Below, piece by piece: positions 7,337 to 15,678 of a stretch of 30,694 bases of DNA. Position 1 is the first letter of the stretch. Each line of letters starts with the position of its first letter. The DNA is from an uncultured Oscillibacter sp. (GTDB lineage Bacteria; Bacillota; Clostridia; Oscillospirales; Oscillospiraceae), in contig CAJUTB010000034.1 of assembly GCA_910589315.1 (NCBI GenBank), positions 1-30,694 of the forward strand, given 5' to 3'. Both the position numbers and the translations under genes were made by a program. The notes under the pieces were generated by a model. It did no database searches and was not told the DNA's origin. It worked only from the letters and a program-made list of their open reading frames with translations.

Positions 7337-8344
7337 TTATTCCGAAATGTCCCGCGTCGCGTAAGCGTTCAGTTCCATGCCCGCCGTATGGCCCTCCAGG
7401 TATTCGTAGTAACCTTGTGCGGCGATCATGGACCCGTTGTCGCCGCACAAACGCAGCGGCGGCAGATACAGCTTGCAGCCCTGTTCGGCGCAGGCTTGTT
7501 CCAGGTTTGCCCGGATAATGGAGTTTGCCGCCACGCCTCCCGCCGCAGCCAGAACGTTTCGTCCCGCCTGCCGCGCCGCCTCCATGGCGCGGGGAATCAG
7601 CGTATCGCTCACCGCCTGGGTGAAGTCCCGCGCCAGCGACGCACGGTCCAGCTCCTCGCCGGTCTGCTCCGCATGATGCGCCAGATTGACCACCGCCGTT
7701 TTCAAGCCCGAAAAGCTCATGTCAAGCGGCGCGCCGTCTACCTGGGCATGAGGCAGCTTGTACACCCCGCCCGCCGACTGCCGCGCCAGTTCGTCCATCG
7801 GTTTTCCGCCTGGGTACGGAAGTCCCAGCACACGCGCCGCTTTGTCGAAGCACTCTCCCGCCGCGTCGTCACGGGTCGCGCCTAAAATGCGTAAATCCGT
7901 ATAGCCCGCCACGTCTACCAGCAGCGTATTGCCGCCAGAAATCGCTAACGCCAGAAACGGCGGCTCCAACTCTGGAAACGCCAGATAATTTGCCGCAATA
8001 TGGCCTCGGATATGGTGAACGGGAATCAGCGGAACGCCTAATCCCCATGCCACGGATTTCGCAAAGCTCACTCCCACCAGCACCGCGCCGATCAGCCCCG
8101 GCGCATAGGCCGCCGCCACGGCGTCAATGTCCGTGCGTTTGCATCCGGCGTCCTGCAATGCCTTTTCCGTCAGGGCTGCAATGGCCTCCACGTGCCGCCG
8201 GGACGCGATCTCCGGCACCACGCCGCCATACAGCGCGTGCATATCCGCCTGGGACGCAATGGCGTCCGACAGTATCCGCCGCCCGTCCTCCACAACGGCG
8301 ACGGCGGTTTCGTCACAGGTGGATTCAAACCCTAAAATTTTCAT
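7337..8344 (-). CDS. tsaD: tRNA N6-adenosine threonylcarbamoyltransferase TsaD
   Basis: Transfers the threonylcarbamoyl group from threonylcarbamoyl-AMP to A37 of ANN-decoding tRNAs, the last step of t6A synthesis, acting with TsaB and TsaE. The 335-aa product starts ILGFESTCDETAVAV and carries the metal-binding HHIRGH (His110, His111, His115), the GGNTLLV and GLPYPGG segments, GGVAANSIIR and the C-terminal CGDNGSMIA ATPase motif. Length is normal. GGGAGGA precedes ATG 8344. It is the last gene of the polA operon, 20 nt after the GNAT gene. rimI is close by, as is common, but tsaB and tsaE are not in this window. Confidence 0.97.
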   Translation of the reverse strand: MKILGFESTCDETAVAVVEDGRRILSDAIASQADMHALYGGVVPEIASRRHVEAIAALTEKALQDAGCKRTDIDAVAAAYAPGLIGAVLVGVSFAKSVAWGLGVPLIPVHHIRGHIAANYLAFPELEPPFLALAISGGNTLLVDVAGYTDLRILGATRDDAAGECFDKAARVLGLPYPGGKPMDELARQSAGGVYKLPHAQVDGAPLDMSFSGLKTAVVNLAHHAEQTGEELDRASLARDFTQAVSDTLIPRAMEAARQAGRNVLAAAGGVAANSIIRANLEQACAEQGCKLYLPPLRLCGDNGSMIAAQGYYEYLEGHTAGMELNAYATRDISE

Positions 8345-8364
8345 GCGTCCTCCCTTATGTGCGC

Positions 8365-8961
8365 TCAGTCCTCATTCCACGGCGACAGCGGCGACGGCTC
8401 TGCCGCCGGGTCCCGCGGAATCCGGATAAATTGTTCATATTTATCCGCCGGAAAGCGGTTTTGATAAATAAACTGATGCTGCCGGATAAGTTCTTCATCC
8501 GAAACTGGCTCCGAGGCCCAATACAACGTTTTGTAATGCACGCCAAACAGTTCCGTATCATAGCCCGCCATGCGGGCCTGGTTCCGGGCGTAGAACCCCA
8601 GACGCCGTTCCGCCATCGCCGGGTCCTCCGCGTGTACGGGTGACTCGCACTCGCCCAGAATCACCGTCCCCGCCTCTGTTTTTATCAGTTCCGACAAAAT
8701 CAGCGCGCCAAGGCCGCCGTTCCGGCGGCGGGCGGAGACGCACAGGTAATCCAGCAACGCCCACCCCGGCTTCCCCAGCCAGAGAAAGCACTCCCCAACC
8801 AGTTCTTCGCCGTCAAAGAGACACCAGGGGCGGTAGCAGCCGTCCCGGCACATGGCCTCAATATTCCAAAGCGGCTTCAGCTCCGCCGGGGGGAAGGCCG
8901 CCTTCATATCAATCTCATAAGCCCGCGTCAGCTGTTCCGGCGTGGGCAGTTTCATTTCCAT
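8365..8961 (-). CDS. GNAT family N-acetyltransferase
   Basis: A 198-aa putative acyltransferase using acetyl-CoA. The GNAT acetyl-CoA-binding motif is visible as LLDYLCVSARRRNGGLGALIL, with R-N-G-G-L-G-A at about 80-86. Start ATG 8961 is chosen because AAGGAG lies 10 nt upstream; a second ATG at 8955 is possible. The gene begins inside the 3' end of rimI (47-nt overlap), which suggests translational coupling. Substrate unknown: it is not RimI-like in its N-terminal half, and small-molecule or protein substrates are equally open. Confidence 0.8.
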   Translation of the reverse strand: MEMKLPTPEQLTRAYEIDMKAAFPPAELKPLWNIEAMCRDGCYRPWCLFDGEELVGECFLWLGKPGWALLDYLCVSARRRNGGLGALILSELIKTEAGTVILGECESPVHAEDPAMAERRLGFYARNQARMAGYDTELFGVHYKTLYWASEPVSDEELIRQHQFIYQNRFPADKYEQFIRIPRDPAAEPSPLSPWNED

Positions 8962-9445
8962 GTGATTCCGTCTCCTTTTCGTCCTCGTATTCAAATTCCC
9001 GCGTCATGATAATGGCGTCCTCCTTGGGATGCTCGTAATAATTCCGCCGCCGCCCCACACCTCGGAAGCCCCGGCTTCCATAGAGGGCGATTGCGGCGTA
9101 ATTCGACGCCCGGACCTCCAGCGTCAGAAAGGACAGCCGGTTCCCTTTGGCAAAATCCAGAAACACTTGCAGCAGCTTTCCCGCCACCCCCTGGCGGCGG
9201 TGCTCCGGCGCAACCGCCACATTCAAGATATATCCCTCGTCCAAAACCACTTGCAAACCGGCATAGCCTATGACTTTTCCCGCGCCGTCCAGCGCCGCCA
9301 GGAACGCGGACAACGCGTTGTCCAGCTCCTCCGCCAGCATATTCCGGGACCATGGGTCCGTAAAGCAGACCCGTTCCAGGGCCGCAATTTCGTCCAGATG
9401 ATCCGCCGTCATGGGCACAATCTGCACCCGCAGTTGTTTTTCCAT
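8915..9445 (-). CDS. rimI: Ribosomal protein alanine acetyltransferase RimI
   Basis: GNAT enzyme of the RimI type, which acetylates the N-terminal residue of ribosomal protein S18 and possibly other proteins. The 176-aa product has PMTADHLDEIAALE and the CFTDPWS segment typical of RimI, LNVAVAPEHRRQGVAGKLL (motif A, R-R-Q-G-V-A-G at 83-89), VRASNYAAIALYGSRGF and the NYYEHPKEDAIIM end. It is longer than the usual ~150 aa: residues from about 151 form a polar tail that overlaps the next gene by 47 nt. ATG 9445 follows GAAGGAGAGG; the longer frame from 9613 overlaps the previous gene and lacks a site. Proximity to tsaD supports the identification. Confidence 0.9.
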   Translation of the reverse strand: MEKQLRVQIVPMTADHLDEIAALERVCFTDPWSRNMLAEELDNALSAFLAALDGAGKVIGYAGLQVVLDEGYILNVAVAPEHRRQGVAGKLLQVFLDFAKGNRLSFLTLEVRASNYAAIALYGSRGFRGVGRRRNYYEHPKEDAIIMTREFEYEDEKETESHGNETAHAGTADAGL

Positions 9446-9474
9446 TTTTTCCTCTCCTTCCAGGTTCCTTCCCG

Positions 9475-10659
9475 TCAGCGGCAGCGGTTTGCAAGCCGGT
9501 CCGGGATCAGCAAACGGACGGCGCGTTCCGGCTCGTAACAGCAGAAGTCGTGCAGCGTCAAAGCCAGATCGCGAAGGACTTTCTCGTCCTCCGAAACGGC
9601 GAAAAACGTCCACTCCTCACAGGCGTATTCAATAAACGGCCCGTCGCCGGGATGAAAAACGGACGTAACGGCTTTCGCCAGACGCTCCCAGTCCCAGCCG
9701 GTTCCAGACATTCCGGCCCGAAGGAACAGCTCCGCTTGATAGCCTCTGGTTTCCAGGCCCAGGCAGAACGTATTTCCCTCCCGGGACCAGCAAAACGGCT
9801 CAATATCCTCTTGCAGCCATGTCAGCGGGTTGCAGCAGGAGGGACGGTTTCGGTCCGCCGCCGGGTCAATTTTTTGCAAACGGCGTTCCAACGCCTTCAT
9901 ATCGTCCCGTGTATTCAGATAATCCCACTCCGGTTTCAGCAGAGGGAACAGCCAGTAAAAGCACACCGCCCCGCCGCCGGGCAGATACAGCGGCTCCAAG
10001 GGATACTGGTTCCAGAGGTCTTCCAGCAGAATCGCACCGGCAAAACCGGCGCACATAACGGAAAACCCCTTATAAAAGGAACTGGGGCCGATCCAGCCCT
10101 TGTCCACCAGGAGGTTTTGGGCCGCGTCCCGCAATAGACGCACCGGCCATTTGTCCTCCGGGTTCCAGTCCGGCGGCAGGAGGATTGCCAGTTCCGACTG
10201 CACCGGCACCGGTCCGCCCCAGATCACACAGGCCCCAATCCCCACCGTCACGGCCCGCCAATACGGGGAAACCGCCGTCGGCGGGATTATCGCCACGTCG
10301 ATGGGCATAAGCCTCGGTTCCTCCTCCCGGTCCCACTGCTGAACCGGGTCAAAGGTCTTTTCGATATAGGCTTCCACCGCCCGCCGCTCCGCGGACGAAT
10401 ACCGCGCCTGCCGGCACAAATCCAGACGGGCCTGGATCTTCTTTTCCCGCATCTGTTCCACGGCTTCCGCCTCTTGCTTCCGCTTCTTTTCCGTATTTCC
10501 TATGGAAAAATGGGTGAACAACACACCAAACGCTCCCGCAAGCAGAAACAATATGGCCAGTCCCCAGAGATCCCGGAATTCCCACAGAAACAACGCCAGC
10601 AGCAAACCGGCAATTCCGCACCACAGCAGGCTCTTAATCCGTTTATCCTGGTTTTTCAA
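9475..10659 (-). CDS. Membrane-anchored Sufu (suppressor of fused)-domain protein
   Basis: A 394-aa protein with two N-terminal membrane helices (about 11-27 and 32-48) and a charged, probably coiled segment (about 56-85). Residues about 96-240 resemble bacterial suppressor-of-fused domains: an IDVAIIPPT strand, WRAVTVGIGA, SELAILLPPDW, then WPVRLLRDAAQ. Bacterial Sufu-domain proteins are often found near polymorphic toxins as immunity proteins (family knowledge), but no toxin is seen here. The C-terminal 150 residues (NPLTWLQEDIEPFCW and after) are not recognised. The start is TTG 10659, preceded by AAAGGAGC. It sits 15 nt after the kinase gene and 29 nt before rimI, inside a housekeeping operon. 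The Sufu call is by motif recognition only. Confidence 0.65.
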   Translation of the reverse strand: MKNQDKRIKSLLWCGIAGLLLALFLWEFRDLWGLAILFLLAGAFGVLFTHFSIGNTEKKRKQEAEAVEQMREKKIQARLDLCRQARYSSAERRAVEAYIEKTFDPVQQWDREEEPRLMPIDVAIIPPTAVSPYWRAVTVGIGACVIWGGPVPVQSELAILLPPDWNPEDKWPVRLLRDAAQNLLVDKGWIGPSSFYKGFSVMCAGFAGAILLEDLWNQYPLEPLYLPGGGAVCFYWLFPLLKPEWDYLNTRDDMKALERRLQKIDPAADRNRPSCCNPLTWLQEDIEPFCWSREGNTFCLGLETRGYQAELFLRAGMSGTGWDWERLAKAVTSVFHPGDGPFIEYACEEWTFFAVSEDEKVLRDLALTLHDFCCYEPERAVRLLIPDRLANRCR

Positions 10660-10674
10660 CGCAAACCGCTCCTT

Positions 10675-11172
10675 TTATGCCCGCCCGGCGAGAAACCGGG
10701 CGGCTTCCTCCGGCGTGCGGCTGGAAACATCCAGCTTTTCCGTGTCCAGGCCGCCGTACAGCGGCAGATAGGCCAGACTTTTTGCCAGGGCCTCCGGCTC
10801 CCGCCGCCCCTGCCGGATATCGTTTTCCACGCGGGCTGTCAGGGCTTCCGGCGTGCAGACGAGGGAAACGGACCGTATAACAGCGTCTCCCGCAGTCAGG
10901 CGGGAACGCAGTTCGTCCAGAATCGCCTGTTGGTGCAGAACCCAGCCGAAAATCACGTGGTCATAGGCGGAACAGCGAAGGAAATTATTCAGCAGAAAGC
11001 TGATATTTTCCATGACCATGGCCTTTGTTTCCGCCGTCACCTGAAAGGGCCGGGCGTCCCAGCACCAATCGCCGTCCAAAAAGACGCTCCGGTCCAGCGA
11101 CTTTTGCAGCGCACGGCAAACGGTGGTTTTGCCCACGCCCATCGGTCCGCCGATCAAATACAGACGCTTCAT
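10675..11172 (-). CDS. P-loop kinase-like ATPase (AAA_33/nucleotide-kinase fold)
   Basis: A 165-aa P-loop protein with Walker A GPMGVGKTT at about 9-17 and an acidic FLDGDWCWD segment (about 32-40) like those preceding substrate sites in small-molecule kinases. The C-terminal part (ENDIRQGRREPEALAKSLAYL) fits a lid region. Its ATG overlaps the polA stop (ATGA), so translation is probably coupled to polA. In many Firmicutes polA is followed by mutM and coaE; this is not a canonical CoaE by its motifs, and the substrate is unknown. A longer frame from 11298 is a shadow inside polA. Confidence 0.78.
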   Translation of the reverse strand: MKRLYLIGGPMGVGKTTVCRALQKSLDRSVFLDGDWCWDARPFQVTAETKAMVMENISFLLNNFLRCSAYDHVIFGWVLHQQAILDELRSRLTAGDAVIRSVSLVCTPEALTARVENDIRQGRREPEALAKSLAYLPLYGGLDTEKLDVSSRTPEEAARFLAGRA

Positions 11173-13835
11173 CCCTTGGCTACCAGCCAGTTTTTGCCCC
11201 AATGCGCCTCCGCCGTCAGAGGAACGGAGAGTTTTACCACGTTCTCCATCTCCTCCTCCAGCAAACGGGCAACGGCCTCCGCCTCCGCCGCGGGACACTC
11301 CACTATCAGCTCGTCATGAACCTGAAGCGCCAGCCTGGCTTCCGGCTTCTCCGCACGCAGACGTTTCCACACAGCCACCATCGCCATTTTCATCACGTCC
11401 GCCGCCGTGCCCTGCACCGGCATATTCAATGCCACCCGTTCTCCAAAGGACTGCATATTTTTGTTGGACGAACCCAGCTCCGGCAGGTCCCGGCGGCGGT
11501 GGAACAACGTCTCTACGCAGCCCGTTTTCCGCGCCTGCTTTACTACTTCATCCATATACTTCCGCACGCCGGGGAACGTGGCGAAATATGCCTCCATATA
11601 CGCTTTCGCCTCCGATACGGACACGCCGATGTCCTGGGACAGCGAAAAGGCCGAAATGCCGTAGACAATGCCGAAATTCACCGCCTTTGCACTGCGGCGC
11701 ATCTCGTGCGTCACGTCCTCCCGTGCGACATGGAATACCTTGGAGGCCGTTTCCGCGTGGAAGTCGCCCCCTGCCAGAAACGCCGCCTTCATGGCCTCGT
11801 CTCCGGCAATGTGGGCCAGCAGGCGCAGTTCGATTTGTGAGTAATCCGCATCCACCAGGACGCACCCTTCCGCCGCTGTGAACATCCGGCGGAATTCACT
11901 GCCCAGGTCCGTCCGGGTGGGGATGTTTTGCAGGTTCGGTTCGGTGGAACTCAGACGCCCCGTGGCCGTGACTGTCATCTGAAAATTCGTGCGAATGCGT
12001 CCGTCGGGGTCCATGGCTTTCAGCAGGCCGTCGGCATAGGTGGATTTCAGCTTCGTGAACTGCCGGTATTCCAGCACGGCATTCACCATCGGATGCTGGA
12101 AACGCAGCTTTTCCAATACGTCCGCATTGGTGGACCAGCCGGTTTTCGTCTTTTTGCCGTGGGGCAGGCCCAGACGCTCAAACAGCACCTCCCCCAGCTG
12201 TTTCGGGGAATTGATGTTGAACTTGAACCCCGCCATTTCATAGATCGCCGCCTCCTGCTCCGCAATGCGGGCGGAAAGGGCTTCGCCGAAGGCCGTCAGG
12301 GCGCGGGCGTCCACGCCGCAGCCGGTCCGCTCCATCTCCGCCAGGACCCGGCAGAGGGGTAATTCCGCCGTTTCGTACAGCTCCTGCATTCCCTGTTCCC
12401 GCAGTTTTTCCGAGAGCGTTTTGTAGAGCGCGTCCACCGTTTCCGCATAGCGGTCCAGAGCCTGTTCCGCCTGCTGGGGACTGCCCAGCAGATTGAATGC
12501 CTCCGGCTCCAAAAAGAGGGGCTTTTGCAGTTCCTCATTATAATAGGCCACCGACAGCCGCTGAAGGTCGTAGCTCCCCGCCGTGGCATCCAGCAGATAC
12601 GCCGCCAGGGCTGTGTCAAACAGGAACCCGTCCGCCGGGAGACCGTTTTCCAGCAGCGTCCGCATCAGGTCCTTGACGTTGTGGGAGACCTTTTTGACAT
12701 CCTCCGCAAAAAGCGCGCGTAAAAGAGCATTCCAGTCTCCTTCAAACTGCTGGAAAAAGAGTTCCGCCGTCACAGCGGTATTCCCGCTTGTCCGGCAAAC
12801 CACAGATACTCCCGTCAAATCCGGCAGAGTCAAAAGGGACACGTGGTCCGCCGCACGCCAGAGCGTCAGCATTTTATCCGCCTGAGCCTGCGTTGTCACC
12901 CGTTCGGTGGTCCGCGTGAGGGAAGGCCGCTCCTCCGACGGCTTCTCCGACGGGCGCAGGCCGAATTTTTCGATCAGCTTGGTGAATTCCAGCTTCAAAA
13001 ACAGCGGATACGCCTCCTCTCCTGGAGCTTGCAGGCAGTTTTCCTCCGGCTGGAATTTCAGGGGCGCGTCGGTGACAATGGTGGCTAACCAGTAGGATTC
13101 CCGTGCGCTGGCCTCCCCCTCCGCCAGCTTTTTTACAACGTTTGGCTTCGCAGGGGTCTCCGGCGCTGTCACAATTTCCGGCATATGGCTGTATAAATGG
13201 TCAATGGAACCATACATCCGCACCAGCCCCATAGCCGTCTTTTCCCCAACGCCGGGCACGCCGGTAATATTGTCCGAACTGTCGCCCATCAGGGCTTTGA
13301 GGTCGATCATGTGAATCGGGGCGAAGCCGTACTCCTCCCGGAAAACCGCCTCCGTCATATCCTTGGTGGCGGTCTGGCCCATGCGAGTGGAAACCAGCTT
13401 GACTTTTGTTGCGTCATTGATCAATTGCAGACTGTCCTTGTCGCCGGTGACAACGACACATTCCCAGCCCGCTTCTTTGCATCTGCGGGAGATGGTGCCC
13501 AGAAGATCGTCAGCCTCCCAGCCTTCCAGCTCATAGCGGGGAATCTTCAGGGCGTCCAGGACCTCCTTCAAGACCGGAACCTGCATCCGCAGTTCCTCCG
13601 GCATGGGCTTCCGGGTGGCCTTGTAGGACGACGACGCTTTGTGTCGGAACGTTGGGGCGTGGAGATCGAAAGTGACGCAGAGGGCGTCCGGCCGTTCCTC
13701 GCTTTTCAGGCGCAGGAGCGTCGTGAGAAATCCGTAGATGGCGTGTGTAAACAGCCCGTCGCGGGTGCTGAGGGGACGAATGCCGTAATAGGCGCGGTTT
13801 AGAATGCTGTTTCCGTCGATAACCATTAATTTCAT
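11169..13835 (-). CDS. polA: DNA polymerase I
   Basis: Repair and Okazaki-fragment polymerase, 888 aa. The N-terminal 5'-3' exonuclease (about 1-290) shows MVIDGNSILNRAYYGIRPL, GWEADDLLGTI and GDKDSLQLI. The middle 3'-5' exonuclease-like domain lacks the DTET-type motif (LLTLPDLTGVSVV is at that position), so proofreading is probably lost, as in Bacillus and Thermus enzymes. The polymerase domain has motif A DYSQIELR (Asp664), motif B RRSAKAVNFGIVYGIS and motif C QVHDELIVE (Asp841). ATG 13835 is preferred because GGGAGGA lies 9 nt upstream; the in-frame codon at 13862 would sit within the leader. It is the first gene of a six-gene minus-strand operon. Confidence 0.97.
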   Translation of the reverse strand: MKLMVIDGNSILNRAYYGIRPLSTRDGLFTHAIYGFLTTLLRLKSEERPDALCVTFDLHAPTFRHKASSSYKATRKPMPEELRMQVPVLKEVLDALKIPRYELEGWEADDLLGTISRRCKEAGWECVVVTGDKDSLQLINDATKVKLVSTRMGQTATKDMTEAVFREEYGFAPIHMIDLKALMGDSSDNITGVPGVGEKTAMGLVRMYGSIDHLYSHMPEIVTAPETPAKPNVVKKLAEGEASARESYWLATIVTDAPLKFQPEENCLQAPGEEAYPLFLKLEFTKLIEKFGLRPSEKPSEERPSLTRTTERVTTQAQADKMLTLWRAADHVSLLTLPDLTGVSVVCRTSGNTAVTAELFFQQFEGDWNALLRALFAEDVKKVSHNVKDLMRTLLENGLPADGFLFDTALAAYLLDATAGSYDLQRLSVAYYNEELQKPLFLEPEAFNLLGSPQQAEQALDRYAETVDALYKTLSEKLREQGMQELYETAELPLCRVLAEMERTGCGVDARALTAFGEALSARIAEQEAAIYEMAGFKFNINSPKQLGEVLFERLGLPHGKKTKTGWSTNADVLEKLRFQHPMVNAVLEYRQFTKLKSTYADGLLKAMDPDGRIRTNFQMTVTATGRLSSTEPNLQNIPTRTDLGSEFRRMFTAAEGCVLVDADYSQIELRLLAHIAGDEAMKAAFLAGGDFHAETASKVFHVAREDVTHEMRRSAKAVNFGIVYGISAFSLSQDIGVSVSEAKAYMEAYFATFPGVRKYMDEVVKQARKTGCVETLFHRRRDLPELGSSNKNMQSFGERVALNMPVQGTAADVMKMAMVAVWKRLRAEKPEARLALQVHDELIVECPAAEAEAVARLLEEEMENVVKLSVPLTAEAHWGKNWLVAKG

Positions 13836-13871
13836 GGCGTGGGGTCCTCCCTGTTTTTTCATACAGGAAGA

Positions 13872-13900
13872 ATTATACCATGTTTGCTTTCATTTCACAA
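13872..13900 (-). promoter_or_regulatory. Promoter of the polA operon
   Basis: On the minus strand, TTGTGA (13900-13895) and a perfect TATAAT (13877-13872) are 17 nt apart, about 37 nt upstream of the polA ATG. The whole polA-to-tsaD run can be read from it, since gaps between genes are at most 29 nt. Confidence 0.75.
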
Positions 13901-14012
13901 CAGGCAGACGGCGTTTCTCTTTTGCTGCAATTTGTTACGGCTTTGAGGTTTCTTTTCCTGCAAAGAAAGCCATACTGTTTCTATCCCCTTCATTGGAAAG
14001 GAGTCTTTATTT

Positions 14013-14954
14013 ATGAACCGCCTTGCATCCTTTTCCCTGATCCTGTCGTTTCTCCTGACCCTGACCGCCTGCGGCAAGAATCTCCCGGACACGAAAGAGC
14101 CCGAGGAGCCGCCCCAGGAGGACGGCGGCGAGGAAGTTACCATTTATCACAGCGGCGGCGTGGAAATGGCCCTGCCAAACCGCTATGCCGGTCAGCTGAC
14201 CGTCTATACCAGCGAGGGCGAAGCTGAAAACGGCTTTCAGCCGCTTTTTTCCGTTTATGAAACGGCCTCCCTGAAAGCCGCAGAAACCGACTTCGGCGAT
14301 TCAACGGGCTTTGGGTTTCTCTTTGGCTTCGCGGCGCTGGACCAGGCCGCCCTGGAACAATATTTGAGCGCGCTGCCCCCAAACGCGGCCATCTTTGCCC
14401 AGGATGAAACCCGCTACTACGCCTGCACGTACCCCACCGACGTTCAATTCTACCGCAGCGGCGGCGCGGTGGACACCCAGTCGGAGGACTGGCAGAACTG
14501 GCAGGTACTGAACGGCTTGAGCAGTGAAGTCCAGGCCGACTTGACAGGCCGAAACGGCTTTCAGCCCTTCACGATGGACGCCTTTTTCGAGCAGGAATTC
14601 ACCTATGGCGGCGATCATGTATACCTGAATTATTATCCGAATTTTGCCTCCGCCGGAGACGATCAGGAATATTATACCCTGGTGCTCTCCCAGCCTGTAC
14701 GGCAGGGGCACGGCGGTATTTGGTGCGTGGAGCGGATGCTGGATGCATCCGGACAGGTCTATTACTATTTCCCCGACAGCGGCAAGCCCGCCATGGAGTA
14801 TTACGAAGGGCTTCAGGAGGCGTGCGGCGCGGGCCAGTACAAGGAGCTTCTCACACCCTTGGGCGCGGCTAAATTCTTTGTCCAGGAATCCGGCTATTTC
14901 AGCGGCGAGACCTCCGACGAGAGCTTCCGCGCCCTCCCGGACGCCGCCTCCTGA
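14013..14954 (+). CDS. Predicted lipoprotein of unknown function
   Basis: A 313-aa secreted lipoprotein. The signal peptide (M-N-R, hydrophobic 6-17) ends in a clear lipobox Leu17-Thr-Ala-Cys20, so Cys20 should be lipidated and the protein anchored outside the membrane. A short Glu/Pro-rich linker (about 25-40) follows. The mature domain is rich in aromatic residues and acidic; I recognise no enzyme motif or family. AAAGGAG lies about 10 nt before ATG 14013. It is divergent from polA and 151 nt from the bactofilin gene, which has its own promoter. No clear promoter is seen for it. Confidence 0.85.
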   Translation: MNRLASFSLILSFLLTLTACGKNLPDTKEPEEPPQEDGGEEVTIYHSGGVEMALPNRYAGQLTVYTSEGEAENGFQPLFSVYETASLKAAETDFGDSTGFGFLFGFAALDQAALEQYLSALPPNAAIFAQDETRYYACTYPTDVQFYRSGGAVDTQSEDWQNWQVLNGLSSEVQADLTGRNGFQPFTMDAFFEQEFTYGGDHVYLNYYPNFASAGDDQEYYTLVLSQPVRQGHGGIWCVERMLDASGQVYYYFPDSGKPAMEYYEGLQEACGAGQYKELLTPLGAAKFFVQESGYFSGETSDESFRALPDAAS

Positions 14955-15038
14955 CACATCGCGCCTTTTTTCCGCAAGATCTTCCCCGGTTCCTCCAAAA
15001 ACGACCGTATTCTTCCGGGAATATTTTTCCCTAAAATC

Positions 15039-15067
15039 TTGTAAATCTTCGGTTCTTGTGCTACAAT
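15039..15067 (+). promoter_or_regulatory. Promoter of the bactofilin gene
   Basis: TTGTAA (15039-15044), 17 nt, TACAAT (15062-15067), about 39 nt upstream of the start codon. Confidence 0.7.
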
Positions 15068-15105
15068 AAAATACAGCGAAAGTCAAATAGGAAAGGGTGG
15101 AAAAA

Positions 15106-15603
15106 ATGGGACTTTTTGGAGGAACAACAAAACCCGCCGGCATGTCGGATCCCCTGCCTCCCGAGGATGAAAGCCAAGGGCAGTTCAGCGACATTCCCGA
15201 GCTTCCGGAACCCCGCACCGACACCATTATAGCAAAGGATATCACGGTCTCCGGAAATCTCCGCGGCGAAGGCGTCGTTCAGATCGAAGGCACTTTCGAG
15301 GGGGAAATCAAACTCAAGGGTTATGTCATTGTCACCGCCTCCGGCGTTATCCGCGGACCGATTGAGGCCGATGTGATCCGCATCGCCGGAAACGTGGAGG
15401 GTAATATTACCGCCCTCGATCACTTGCAGCTGGAACGTACCGGCACGATTCTTGGCGACGTTGCGTCGGTCTCCTTCGTCATTGAAAACGGCGGCCGCCT
15501 CAACGGCAGAAGCACTATGATCGAAGGCCGTTCGCCCTCCGTTCCCCGCGTGGACCGGCTCCCCAAGTCCAAAAAGGCGGAACAGGAAGCCGAACCCGTC
15601 TGA
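15106..15603 (+). CDS. Bactofilin (polymer-forming cytoskeletal protein)
   Basis: A 165-aa bactofilin, a protein that self-assembles without nucleotide into filaments at the membrane and influences cell shape or localises cell-wall enzymes. The short polar N-terminal part is followed by the beta-helical DUF583 core (about 45-135), visible as repeated strand-turn units rich in G, V and I: ITVSGNLRGEGVVQIEG, EGEIKLKGYVIV, GVIRGPIEADVIRIAG, VEGNITALDHLQLE. The tail is basic then acidic. AAAGGGTGG precedes ATG 15106; the in-frame GTG at 15097 overlaps that site and is less likely. Single-gene unit with its own promoter and terminator. Confidence 0.93.
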   Translation: MGLFGGTTKPAGMSDPLPPEDESQGQFSDIPELPEPRTDTIIAKDITVSGNLRGEGVVQIEGTFEGEIKLKGYVIVTASGVIRGPIEADVIRIAGNVEGNITALDHLQLERTGTILGDVASVSFVIENGGRLNGRSTMIEGRSPSVPRVDRLPKSKKAEQEAEPV

Positions 15604-15630
15604 CTTTTTTGCCGGTACACAATTGAAAAT

Positions 15631-15658
15631 GCCGGAGGGTCTGCCTCCGGCGTTTTTT
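15631..15658 (+). terminator. Terminator after the bactofilin gene
   Basis: GCCGGAGG pairs perfectly with CCTCCGGC (8 bp) around GTCTG and is followed by GTTTTTT. It starts 28 nt past the stop. Convergent with the HAD gene ending at 15679. Confidence 0.88.
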
Positions 15659-15678
15659 ATGCAGCTAGATTCTACAAA

